Shown here piece by piece: positions 35,265 to 46,429 of a DNA stretch of 64,000 bases. The first letter of the stretch is position 1. Each line of letters starts with the position of its first letter. The position numbers and the translations under genes are program-made. Origin of the DNA: Coptis chinensis (Eukaryota; Streptophyta; Magnoliopsida; Ranunculales; Ranunculaceae); contig CM027383.1 of assembly GCA_015680905.1 (NCBI GenBank), forward strand, positions 95,368,001 to 95,432,000. The letters run 5' to 3'. The notes under the pieces were generated by a model. That model was given only the letters and a program-made list of their open reading frames with translations, had not been told where the DNA came from and did no database searches.

Positions 35265-37483
35265 ATGTTAGGGGACTTAAAAACATCGTTAGGTACACTT
35301 CTTCCATTGATTGCGGTCACCGTTTTTTCCTCGCTGGTTTTCCTTACTCTTCTCAAGAAGAATCATAAAGTGAAAAATCTACCTAAAGGATCTTTAGGTC
35401 TCCCTTACATTGGCGAAACTTTAAACTTCCTTCGAGCACAGAACCAAAACCAAGGGGTGGAATGGATATCTGAAAGGGTGACCAAATATGGTCCAGTGTT
35501 CAAGACCTCTCTCATGGGTGCTCCTACTGTGATTATCACTGGTCAGGCAGGTAATAAATTTGTATTGGGTTCTGATGACGAAATATTTGCTTCAAAGCAA
35601 CCAAAGACTATCTCAGAGATATCTGGAAAACACCACCTTTTCGAACTCACAGGGGCCAGGTACAATATATTCGAGCACAGGACCTTCAAATTTTTTAGAA
35701 ATATATGCTAGTCAGATAGGGAATATACTGATTTTTTGTATTACTGCATATTGTACAACATAAATGTGTGTTAGAAGTGTCTTTTTGACGGGATCTAATA
35801 TAATTGCGTCATGGCAACATGCGTCACTACCAAATCATGTGTGACGAAATGTAACCTCATGGAATGGTAGAAGTGACGCTTCTGCATATATACAACAACT
35901 TCAATTTCCTCTAAAAATACTATTCGGACCAATGATTCCGCCCATGCATTTTCTTGCATTTTACCTGCGTTGGATTTTTTCTGTAGAGTAAAGGTTTCTT
36001 CTGTGATGCAGATACAAGCTTATCAAGGCGGCAATGGTGAGCTTTTTAAAACCAGAATGCCTCCAACATTACGTTAAACATATGGACGATTTGATTGCTA
36101 AGAAGTTACATAGTGAAACCAAAGATAGAGACACGGTTAAGGCAGTGGATTTGATGAAGATCGTCACGTTTGATGTTGCATGCACAGTACTATTTGGTAT
36201 ACACGATGAAACAATTAAAAACGACTTGTTGAGAGATTTCACCATAGCATTCACGGCCATTTGGTCTCTCCCTATCAATTTTCCTGGCACACACTTCCGA
36301 AAAGGCTTAGAAGCACGAGGAAGGATTATTCGTCGAATGTCACCAATCATAATGAAGAAAAAGGAAGATCTCACCAAGGGCATCGTTTATCCCAAAACTG
36401 ATGTGATATGTAGCTTATTGGCGCTAACAGAGGACACTGAAGAACCTATTACAGAACAAGAAGTGATGGATAATTTCATCATGCTGATGATAGCTAGTCA
36501 TGATACTTCAGCGAATCTCTTGAGCTTAATGATTATGAAGTTGGCAAAAGATCCAAAGATCTACGAGAAAATTCGAGAAGGTAGCATTATATATAATTGT
36601 AATTCATCTTAGACTTGTTGTCACCATGTAAAAAATTGGAACGCCGTACTGAATCTTCATTTGCTATATTTATTAGAGCAATTGCGCATTCTAAGTGAAA
36701 GACAAGGCGCAAATGAAAACCTTACATGGAATGAAATACAGAAGATGAAATACACATGGAGAGTTGCACAAGAGTTGATGAGGATAACCCCCCCAGTATT
36801 TGGTAGCTTCAGAAAGGCAGTTAAGGACACTAGTTTTGGAGGATACGATATCCCCAAAGGATGGCAGGTAATCCCCACATGCAGTAAACTTAGTTTGGTC
36901 ATCTGCACATACTTGAAATTAGCACTTTCCCTTGGAATGATATGGAGTTGTACCCATATCACCTCACTACAGGTCTACAAGACATAGTTTGTGTTGAAAC
37001 CGAAAAAAAATGACTTGAAGATTATTAGAAGAGTTGTCTAGCAAAATGTGATGTGTCTTGGCAACTGTGGTGGTATGGATGCACCTTTTTCTGTACCTGC
37101 TTCTTAGCATTCTGCTGATTTTAATTTCATTAATTTTAATTTTTCTTTATGTTTAATTTTGACAGGTGTTTTGGGTTGCTTGTGGAACTCACTTGAACAA
37201 GGACATTTTCGATAATCCGACTACATTTGATCCTTCTCGCTTCGAACACCCTCTGAAACCAATTCCTCCATATGCGTATATACCATTTGGAGCAGGGACT
37301 CGGATGTGCATAGGGAACGAATTCGGGAGAATTGAAACGCTCGTTGTCATCCATCACTTGGTAACAAAGTTTGAGTGGTCACTGGTGGATCCCAATGAAG
37401 CGATCAAGTGTCAACCGTTTCCATATCCATCACTGGGTCTTCCAATCAACCTCAAACCCATACTTTCATCGTCAAAGATTTAA
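35265..37483 (+). CDS. Cytochrome P450, CYP716-like (P450-2)
   Basis: Exons 35265-35659, 36012-36580, 36677-36867 and 37166-37483 join to 490 residues with GT-AG borders. Exon 1 ends in phase 2, as in P450-3 but unlike P450-1, whose first intron lies further along. The N-terminal anchor (about residues 11-31) is followed by K-N-L-P-K-G-S. The I-helix has A-S-H-D-T-S with Thr297, the K-helix E-L-M-R, then F-D-P-S-R-F and the heme loop F-G-A-G-T-R-M-C-I-G with Cys433. All P450 hallmarks are intact, so this is the best candidate of the pair for an active enzyme. ER-membrane monooxygenase; substrate unknown. Its 3' flank was replaced by that of P450-1, so its polyadenylation region differs from that of P450-3. 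Confidence 0.9.
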
Positions 37484-37501
37484 ACTTCAATGTTCGACGG
37501 A

Positions 37502-38040
37502 GGTGAACTGTAACTGATCTTGTTATGAACCAACTTATGTTGGTTTAATGTGATTCTAAGCCTTTGTACTGAACAAAACTAGTGTGCTCAAAGTTAAACG
37601 GACTTCCATATGTCAAGAATGTAATTCATTGGCGTGTTATCAGTCAAGCAACTATCTATGTGTTTTAAGAACTATTTCTCTTCAGATAAAATATATTGAT
37701 CAAGAATCTAGAAGAGCTAGCCTTTGAGATATGTTTCTTTGACTTAACAATGGTTTCAAAAATATCTAGTTTGAGTGCGTAAAGTGACATTCGAAGATAG
37801 ATAAATGAGGTACACAACATTCGCCTGCAATCTCGTATATGACATCATAAAAAATAAAGAGAAAAAGAAAAGCAAAAAATAGTGCCCCGATCTCTATTTG
37901 CGATCAATATCTGACTTGAATGAATTGAAGTAATTGTTCAAGCAATCACAAGCTCCGGAACAACCTGAGTTTGTTGTAAGCAGATATATCTAATTGATCT
38001 GGTTCTTTTATGGGACTGAGCCACTGAGGTCCCTCCAGAA
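37502..38040. repeat. Transplanted P450-1 tail and 3' flank
   Basis: Starts GGTGAACTGTAACTGATC, the last codons and stop of P450-1 (V-N-C-N-stop), directly behind the P450-2 terminator region (TTCGACGGAGG). P450-3 keeps a different sequence (AGTGGAACCAG) after the same TTCGACGGAGG. It continues as a copy of 30291-30800. Confidence 0.9.
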
Positions 38041-38530
38041 AGACCAGTTCTAACTGCAAATCTTAATTACGAGTCCACTAGAAGATTATGTGGTTTTTCA
38101 ACCAAATAATTAGTTGACAGGAAACGAAATAATACATGCATTCGATCTGACAGACGTTCTGCTATGTGGAAGTCTAGTTCTATATATTCTTGGAGGATAA
38201 GTAACAAATAACTTGGAATCTTGGAACATAGTAAAATCAGAATCATCAGAATCCTCGACCCTTTGGATTTTGTAGTGATCATTGTTTAACAACATGTCTT
38301 TTCTTTCTATCATTTTGCCGGCCTAGTTATGTCAGTTTCTTCCAATCAGAAAAAGGTTTTCCTTCTTCTTATTATATTGCTTTCTTCGCTTAAATTCATT
38401 TTCACTTATCCATCAGCATTTCTCACTATAAATGCTCTTGCCATTCTTATGAAAAACACGCAATTTATCAAGTGGAGCTATATATTAAGTTTTATTCAAG
38501 AAATTAGCTTCCCCTGATTGATATTAAGAC
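38041..38530 (+). promoter_or_regulatory. Promoter region of P450-3
   Basis: Copy of 34838-35264 with small indels. TATAAATG at 38427-38434 replaces the TATAAATA of P450-2 and lies about 104 bases before the ATG. Confidence 0.6.
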
Positions 38531-38935
38531 ATGTTAGGAGCCTTAGAAACATCGTTAGGTATGTCACTTCTTCCATTGATTGCTGTCACCGTTTTTTCCT
38601 CGCTGGTTTTCCTTACTCTTCTCAAGAAGAATCATAAAGTGAAAAATCTACCTAAAGGATCTCTAGGTCTCCCTTACATTGGCGAAACTTTAAACTTCCT
38701 TCGAGCACAGAACCGAAACCAAGGGATGAAATGGATATCTGAAAGGGTGACCAAATATGGTCCAGTGTTCAAGACCTCTCTCATGGGTGCTCCTACTGTG
38801 ATTATCATTGGTCAGGAAGGTAATAAATTTGTATTGGGTTCTGATGACGAGATATTTGCTTCAAAGCAACCAAAGATTATCTCAGAGATATCTGGAAAAC
38901 ACCACCTTTTAGAACTCACAGGGGCCAGGTACTTA

Positions 38936-38976
<41 letters not shown>

Positions 38977-41900
38977 GGAAATGGTTATGGGTTTAAGAAA
39001 CCCCCACCTGTATTTACTGAGAAAAGTTAAACCTTACAAGCCTCCTTAAGAGTTTGATCGTTAGAAGGACACACACAAGACACAAGATCAACAAGCTCTT
39101 TAGCCTTACATACATGAGGTGACATGTACACTAGACATCCACAATCTAACTTTTTACTCATGATTTCCTTCACTATCTTAGGATGATCCTTCCTAAGATA
39201 AGTTTGAGCTTTCTCATAATTACAAAAGAAACCTTTGCAATCACAACACACATAAGTGAGTCCAAGAGTTTCATCCCAAAGTTCTTTGGTGTAGTACTCA
39301 AGATATCTCATTTTTTTTGTTCTTGGTTAACGACTTCACCTTCTTCAACATTGCAAGGGTAGGCTCTATTTCTCCTGAAGAATACTCTTGGATCCTCTTG
39401 TTTCTTTTTGGCTTCACAATAGTCCATTGGTTTTGATCCACTAATGACAATGCATACCTTGATGTGCTCGATCTTAGGCAATGCAAGTGTTGGGGCCTCT
39501 ATAAAAGTATCCCCAAACAACTCAAGTTCATTCTCGGAGAGAACATCATCTACATCCTCATTTCTAGAAACTAACCCTTTATACATGTTTTTTTCTTTGC
39601 TATTGGGCAGTTGATGATGGTAGTTGATTTGTGTAGGTGTACCTATTTCCTCGTCCCTTTCTTCTTGTTCTATCATTTGGAAGGGATTTACATTTTGCAC
39701 AATTGGTGAAGCAATTATGTTTTGTAAATTCTGTCTAGCTGGAGTTCCACCTCGAGCTTCAACCCTTGATGGTGAATCCTCACCATTCTGCTCACATATA
39801 GCCTCTTCAGGAGCTACAGTTGCATCCTCTTCCATTACCTCAGTAGGTACATTTGTAACTTTAATGCTTGAATCCTTAGGTATCCATACAGTAGCTCCTT
39901 TGTGTGGACATTTAACCACTAAATGGCCAAACTTTTTACAACAAGTACAGGCTTGAAGTCTCCACGAATATTCGTCGTCAACCACAACAATTCTAGTTCT
40001 CAAATTCAAGGACAAATGTTCAGGAAATTTAAATCCAATAGGTATTTCACCACATACCTTAGCAAAGTCCAACATTTTCTATTTTGCAGTAGCTTCATCA
40101 GTACACAAAGGGCCACCAATTAAGCTAGCAAAGAATCCAATACCTCTAAGTGTCCACATTTCTTTTGGAATTTTGGTGATCTTTGCCCAAATGGGTAAAG
40201 TCTGGATCTTGTTTCTTTGACTCTCAGTTTCCCTTGACCATGGCTTAACAATGAAAAGTTTCCCTGCAATATAAATCGAACCACCTTCAAGAGCAAACCG
40301 TCTTTCCTCCAGGTCTGAGAATTTCATATAGAAAACATCTTGATCAGTTGTAATATCAAATGTTCCTTTAATCTTCCAAGTTTTTTGTAGCACATCTCGA
40401 ACTAGTGGAAATGGAAGCTTCTTATTAATGAAATAACCGATTAAATAATCCTCCCATTCACTAACACCATCCTCGATAATATCCAAGGGCACATCTGCAA
40501 CACCGTCGATAACCGATGGGTTAAAAGCTTGCAAAGCAGTCGTCTTGAAGATTTCACTTTGCTTGAAGAGAGAGCTCCATGATCCATTGCCACCCGATAT
40601 TGGGATGGAAGTGGGTCGAACAGGTGGTGGTAGTGAAGAAGAAGCAGTTTGGTTAAGTTGAGCAGATTCCATATTGAGCAAAAGTTATCTTCGTCTTCCT
40701 CAAAATATTCCCTAAAAGAGTATGCTTTGGAGGGAAAAACAGGATAAGTTTTGCTTCGAACCAGATTCAACAGCTAAAAGTAGTAAAAAACTGGTGCACT
40801 GGATCACTGATGTTAAGTAAGTGTTAGGATCCTCCACTCTCAACCACTCGTGGCAGCCCATGTGTCCAGATTCCAACCACGACCTACAAGCACACGACAT
40901 GGAAGAAGCAACCACTATGCCCTAAGGTCAGGTCGTCCAGACGACCTAGGAAATGTAACCGCTGCGCACTACAAGCTAGTCAACAACAACATTAATGGGA
41001 GAATTTACTCGGTAACGATTTCCAGGTCTTTACTTCATAACAGACACATCCATAAAAGGAAGGGACAACTCTATGCCTATAAAAGGGAAGTACGAACTAC
41101 GTAAGATTTGATTCAAGTCGGGCTAAATGACTCGATATGTAGGCAACTCTTCTCCAAAAGAAGAGCACAACCATTTCCTACAAACTCAATCTTAGTTTGT
41201 AGGTATAATTCGATACCTAAACATTGGCACCGTCTGTGAATCGAAATACTTGAAAATTCATCCACTCAATTCAACTCTCTCAACCTTTCTAAAATTTTCA
41301 ATTTTTAAGCTCACGAAGCGTGGTAATCAAAAGGAAAAGCTACCGAAATCATAGATTTGCAAGTGACAATTGGATAAAAACAAATTGTAGAATCGATGAA
41401 TTGCAGTTTAAATCTAGCAACTAGGTTGCCACGTTCTAATAAGATAAGTACTCCTTTCAAAACTCCATTACTGCTATCTTTGGAATCATTTGTTTCTGGT
41501 CCAACAAAATACTTATGTTGCCAACAAGCAGCATCAATCTTAATTGGTCGTACATATTCCATTAGTGTCTGGTTCTGTGCAGACATTAGCTAATTTTTGA
41601 CTGACCTCACTCAACTTCAAAATACTTGGCTTGAATGGCATGCACATGATCAGTGGCCTATGCTACGCAAAGCACTAGTGTCTAGAAATTTGTCTTTCAC
41701 AAGTATTATTCTTGAACGTTAGATCTGAGTCTATTCTTTCATTTTTGCAATTATTTCTTGTTAATTGCATCATAGCTACCATTACTTCTGATGAAGCTTG
41801 ACTGAAACTGTTCCCATCAAGTCTCAGTCTATTAATTGTTGGTTTTCGTTACATGCAACTCACAAAGTGCACATGCGTTGTCAACTTGCTGCTTGTTATG

Positions 41901-44900
41901 CGTTGCCCTTTGAATGATTTGTAATAATAATGAGCGAGCTATCAATATTTATGTCAAGGCTCGACCTGGTTTACTTGCGTAGGTCGACCATACTTTTGTT
42001 TTACCATATTCATGTCATAATGTTCGGAGCATGCCTTACAATTTGTTTCATATATACATTTGCATATATGCAACATTTTAGCTTTAAATTCCCAGACTAT
42101 CGACGGACAATAAGCGAAAGCCGATGCAAAAAATGTAGCGATCGTGATCGCTCGATTCATTTCGAAAACTTAGATTGAGATTTTAAATTTAAGAACTAAT
42201 ATATCTACTACAGTTTTTTGTATACATTGCAAATGAAAACGACACATTGAAGGTGGAAGAAGAGTCAAGGACAACGTCTGAAAAGTTTCAGTTATGAAAG
42301 GTCGTCCACATATTGACACCCATCCCCCTAACGTTCAAATATTCGATTAAACTATCGTCTTTTATGAACCATCATCTTCGCCAGCTAGCGTTGATCATAT
42401 TCTGATTTTTGACAAGGACTACCACTCATCCGAATTTGAGTCTCTTTTGCGCTTGAAGTTTTCGGAACAGTTTACGTGCAACATTTTTACCATATTAAGT
42501 TTCAATACAATTAATCTCATTTTCTACAGCTCGCTCCTTGTCAGGTTATTTTACAGCACGAACTAGGGGCTAGCTACACTCTGAACTGGGGCTCGCAATA
42601 GCCATATGCACAATGCAGGTCAATCAAGCTCCAAACTGTGGGCTAGCCACAACCATTTCCAAACTGGGGGCTAGCCACAACATCTCTGAACAGGGACTAA
42701 CTAAAGGCATCTGGCCATGTCTAGTCCAGCTCAATACACCATACATCTCCAAAATTACTACAATTAATATTGACGTGTAATAACTAGTTGATACTAACTC
42801 CTTGATGCTAGCTCGTTTTTTTACAGGTCACTTAAGCTCCAAAACTGGAGCTAGCTACAGTCACGCCAATTCAAGGCTAATAATCATAGTAATGCCACCA
42901 AAAGGCTAGTTATCACCAATCAGCTTGATGCCCTATTAATTAAGGATCAAGTTTGATCTGCGAACTACGATCTACAAACTACGATGTCAGATCGCCATCA
43001 AAGACGCTCAACGGGAATCAACTATAGTGATGCCCCCAAAAGACTAGCTATCAACAATAACACCCCCAAAAGGCGTACAAATCGACTTAACACCTATGCA
43101 AGGGTTAAGTCCGATTCAACTATAATCGGCTACGAGCTACGAACTGCGATCTGCGCACTACAATCTATGAGCTATGAAGTAGGACCTAGCACATTACCTC
43201 GCAACAAAGCTCTAATCAACAAACGACATCCAACCTACTAACACAGAAAATTCAATCCACAACAATCTCCATTTCAAACTAGGTAAGACACGTGGTATCA
43301 TTTATTATCTTTCTTTACACCACTGTTCCAAAAATAGTGATAAAAAGAAAGAGGGGCTGTGTTAGTATCCTCCACTCTCAACTACTCGTGGCAGCCCACG
43401 TGTCTAGATTCCAACCACGACCTACACGCACACGACCTGGAAGAAGCAACCACTACGCCCCAAAGTTAGGTCGTCCAGATGACCTACGAAATGTAACCGT
43501 TGCGCACTACAAACTAGTCAACAACAACATTAATGGGAGACTTCACTCGGTAATGATCTCCAGGTTTTAACTTCGTAACAGACGCATCCAGAAAAGGAAG
43601 AGACAACTCTATGCCACAATAAAAGGGAGGTATGAACTATGTAAGGCTTGATTCGAGTCAGGCTAAACGACTCGATACATAGGCAATTCTTCTCCAAAGG
43701 AGTAATATATTCGAGCACAGGGCCTTTCAATTTTTTTAGGAACTGGGCACACCCGCCAGGCCTGGGCCTCTGCGCCCATGGGATAAGTACCGATTAGGGC
43801 AGGGAATTGGGTCGGGTTTGACCCGAATCTGACTGGACCTGAACCCGAATAATTCGGGTTCGGGTCGATTTTTATATCCGTTTATTTATTCGAGTCGGGT
43901 TCGGATCTGTCGGATATATTTTTTGGGCCTGGGCCTCGCACCCATGGGATTAACTAGTACCGATATTGTCCCCTACTTAACCACCTATTAGGCTTGGGCC
44001 ACATCTTGGCCATGGGTGTGGGATTTTATCCTAAAAGGCATCCGTACTAGTTAGTGATCTTCCCACTTTATCAACCCATGATGAACTCTTTTCTTGTTCA
44101 ATATGAGACTATTTCTATTTTTGGTCCACACTAACAATATATGCTAGGGCAGAGAGGGAATATAATGATTTTTTTAAGTGAATAGACTTCTTGCTAATAC
44201 ATACCCAAAATGATAGACTCAAGGTATTACTGTATATTGTACAACATAAATGTGTGTTAGAAGTGTCTTTTTGATAGGATCTAATTGCGTCATGGCATCA
44301 TGCGTCACTACCAAATCACACGCCACGCTGGTCGTGATGAATTGATGGCCATTCCAGGTTTCAATGAAATGTAACCTCATGGAATGGTAGAAGTGACGCT
44401 TCTGCATATATATACAACAACTTCAATTTCCTCTACAAATACTATTCAGACCAATGATTCCGCCATGCATTATTTCTTGCATTTTACCTGAGTACGATTT
44501 TTTCTATCGAGTAAATGTTTCTTCTGTGATGCAGATACAAGCTTATCAAGGCGGCAATGGTGAGCTTTTTAAAACCAGAATGCCTCCAACATTACGTTAA
44601 ACATATGGACGATTTGATTGCTAAGAAGTTACATAGTGAAACCAAAGATAGAAACACGGTTAAGGCAGTGGATTTGATGAAGACCATCACGCTTGATGTT
44701 GCATGCACAATACTATTTGGTATACACGACGAAACAATTAAAAACGACTTGTTGAGTGATTTCACCATAGCATTCACGGCCATTTGGTCTCTCCCTATCA
44801 ATTTTCCTGGCACACACTTCCGAAAAGGCATAGAAGCACGACGAAGGATTATTCGTCGAATGTCACCAATCATAATGAAGAAAAAGGAAGATCTCACCAA

Positions 44901-46006
44901 GGGCATTGTTTATCCCAAAACTGATGTGATATGTAGCTTATTGGCGCTAACAGACGACACTGAAGAACCTATTACAGAACAAGAAGTGATGGATAATTTA
45001 ATGATGCTGATGATAGCTAGTCATGATAATTCAGCGAGTCTCTTGAGCTCAATGATTATGAAGTTGGCAAAAGATCCAAAGATCTACGAGAAAATTCGAG
45101 AAGGTAACATTATATATAATTGTAATTCATCTTAGACTTGTCGTGGCCATGTAAAAAATTGGAACGCCGTACTGAATCTTCATTTGCTATATTTATTAGA
45201 GCAATTGCGCATTCTAAGTGAAAGACAAGACGCAAATGAAAACCTTACATGGAATGAAATACAGAAGATGAAATACACATGGAGAGTTGCACAAGAGTTG
45301 ATGAGGATAACCCCCCCTGTATTTGGTAGCTTCAGAAAGGCCGTTAAGGACACTAGTTTTGGAGGATACGATATCCCCAAAGGATGGCAGGTAATCCCCA
45401 CATGCAGTAAACTTAGTTTGGTCATCTGCACATACTTGAAATTAGCACTTTCCCTTGGAATGATACGGAGTTGTACCCATATCACCTCACTACAGGTCTA
45501 CAAGACATAGTTTGTGTTGAAACCGAAAAAAAATGACTAGGAGATTATTGGAAGAGTTGCCAAGCAAAATGTGATGTGTCTTGGCAACTGTGGTGGTATG
45601 GATGCACCTTTTTCTGTACCTGCTTCTTAGCATTCTGCTGATTTTAATTTCATTATTTTTTATTTTTCTTTATGTTTAATTTTTACAGGTGTTTTGGGTT
45701 GCTTGTGGAACTCACCTGAACAAGGACATTTTCGATAATCCGACTACATTTGATCCTTCTCGCTTCGAACACCCTCTGAAACCAATTCCTCCATATGCAT
45801 ATATACCATTTGGAGCAGGGACTCGAATGTGCATAGGGAACGAATTCGGGAGAATTGAAGCGCTCGCTGTCATCCATCACTTGGTAACAAAGTTTGAGTG
45901 GTCACTGGTGAATCCCAATGAAGCGATCAAGTGTCAACCGTTTCCATATCCATCACTGGGTCTTCCAATCAACCTCAAACCCATACTTTCATCGTCAAAG
46001 ATTTAA
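38531..46006 (+). CDS. Cytochrome P450, CYP716-like (P450-3), with a 5.6-kb first intron
   Basis: Exons 38531-38928, 44535-45103, 45200-45390 and 45689-46006 join to 491 residues, closely matching P450-2. Membrane anchor, K-helix E-L-M-R, F-D-P-S-R-F and the heme loop F-G-A-G-T-R-M-C-I-G (Cys434) are intact. The I-helix reads A-S-H-D-N-S: the conserved oxygen-activating Thr is Asn298 (codon AAT; ACT in P450-2). Other changes cluster in exon 2, including A-R-R-R for A-R-G-R and L-S-S-M for L-S-L-M. Intron 1 is 5606 bp against 352 bp in P450-2, because transposons entered it; donor and acceptor are still good. The gene may make full-length protein, but with altered or uncoupled activity, or may be drifting. 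Keeping an open frame in all four exons argues against an old pseudogene. Confidence 0.8.
38935..40821 (-). mobile_element. ORF1-only LINE-type element in intron 1 of P450-3
   Basis: A run of about 37 T at 38939-38975 is the poly(A) tail of a minus-strand retroposon. Coding sequence runs leftward from about 40681. No reverse transcriptase or endonuclease is present. Comparison with P450-2 places the left junction right after GGTAC. No clear target duplication is left, because the right side is abutted by the LTR element at 40822. Confidence 0.7.
39027..40681 (-). pseudogene. LINE ORF1 (DUF4283-like, zinc knuckle) with Cys/His-rich tail
   Basis: From 40681 leftward: a Ser/Pro-rich start, a DUF4283-like domain (S-E-W-E-D-Y-L-I-G-Y-F, later L-P-I-W-A-K-I), one in-frame TAG at about 40078, then the matching C-terminal half and a knuckle C-C-K-K-F-G-H-L-V-V-K-C-P at about 39925. 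After a run of eight A the frame ends TGA overlapping ATG, and a second frame of 94 codons (39311-39027) continues with Y-V-C-C-D-C-K-G-F-F-C and Y-L-R-K-D-H. One base in the A-run would fuse the two, so the Cys/His part may be the natural end of ORF1. I do not recognise that tail with certainty. Confidence 0.65.
40822..43702 (+). mobile_element. Coding-less LTR element (LARD-like) in intron 1 of P450-3
   Basis: The left LTR (40822-41223) and right LTR (43360 to about 43702, missing its last 65 bases or so) share TGTTAG.ATCCTCCACTCTCAA and long matches beyond. Just inside the left LTR, TTGGCACCGTCTGTG resembles the TTGGCGCCGTCTGTG primer site of Tat-type gypsy elements. AAAGAAAGAGGGGC precedes the right LTR as a purine tract. 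The 2.1-kb interior has no retroviral domain. It includes a GGGGCTAGC..CACAAC repeat at about 42560-42690. Confidence 0.8.
43739..44140. mobile_element. Small DNA-repeat block in intron 1 of P450-3
   Basis: This block is absent from P450-2, whose intron continues TTTTTTAG then AATATATGC. It contains a TAGGGCAGGGAAT CGGGTT-rich piece (43794-43922) like that at 17844. The words GGCCTGGGCCTC and CCCATGGGAT, then AGTACCGAT, occur on both sides of that piece. It looks like a TRIM- or MITE-type repeat with a hAT-like fragment inside; exact ends not fixed. Confidence 0.5.
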
Positions 46007-46260
46007 ACTTCAATGTGTGTTTGTTCGACGGAGGAGTGGAACCAGAAGATAGTAATTGATATGTTTTTACTTACATTTTAGTTGGCAAAAAAGACTAAAA
46101 TGTGAAGATGAATGTTTATCATTTGAGTTATTGTATGGTTTGGATTTCGATTGACCGTTATTACATTAAGGTGTCTAAAGTGAAGTTTTATCGCATTTTA
46201 ATCCATATTTATTTTTCCCGTCCATCATGCGCTTGAAAAGAAATTTAAGATAGAAAATCA
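46007..46260. other. 3' flank of P450-3, nothing else recognised
   Basis: Retains the original 3' sequence of the duplicated P450 gene. AT-rich, no gene. Confidence 0.45.
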
Positions 46261-46429
46261 AGGTTGAGAGAAGAAAATGAAGGGTTGAGGAGAGAGAAAG
46301 AGACCATAGAGAAGTCTGATAGGGAGGTGTCGGAGGCACAGAGAGAGAGGAGGAAGGGAGGCCGGACTTGGCAGATCAGGCGGTGGCTAGACTCACGAAG
46401 GAGCAAGTGAGGGAAATGATCGCCAGCGA

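Noticed and set aside
27488..46006. A complete terpenoid biosynthetic gene cluster
   Set aside because: Only P450s are present; no scaffold-forming or transferase gene is in the window, so the claim is not supported.
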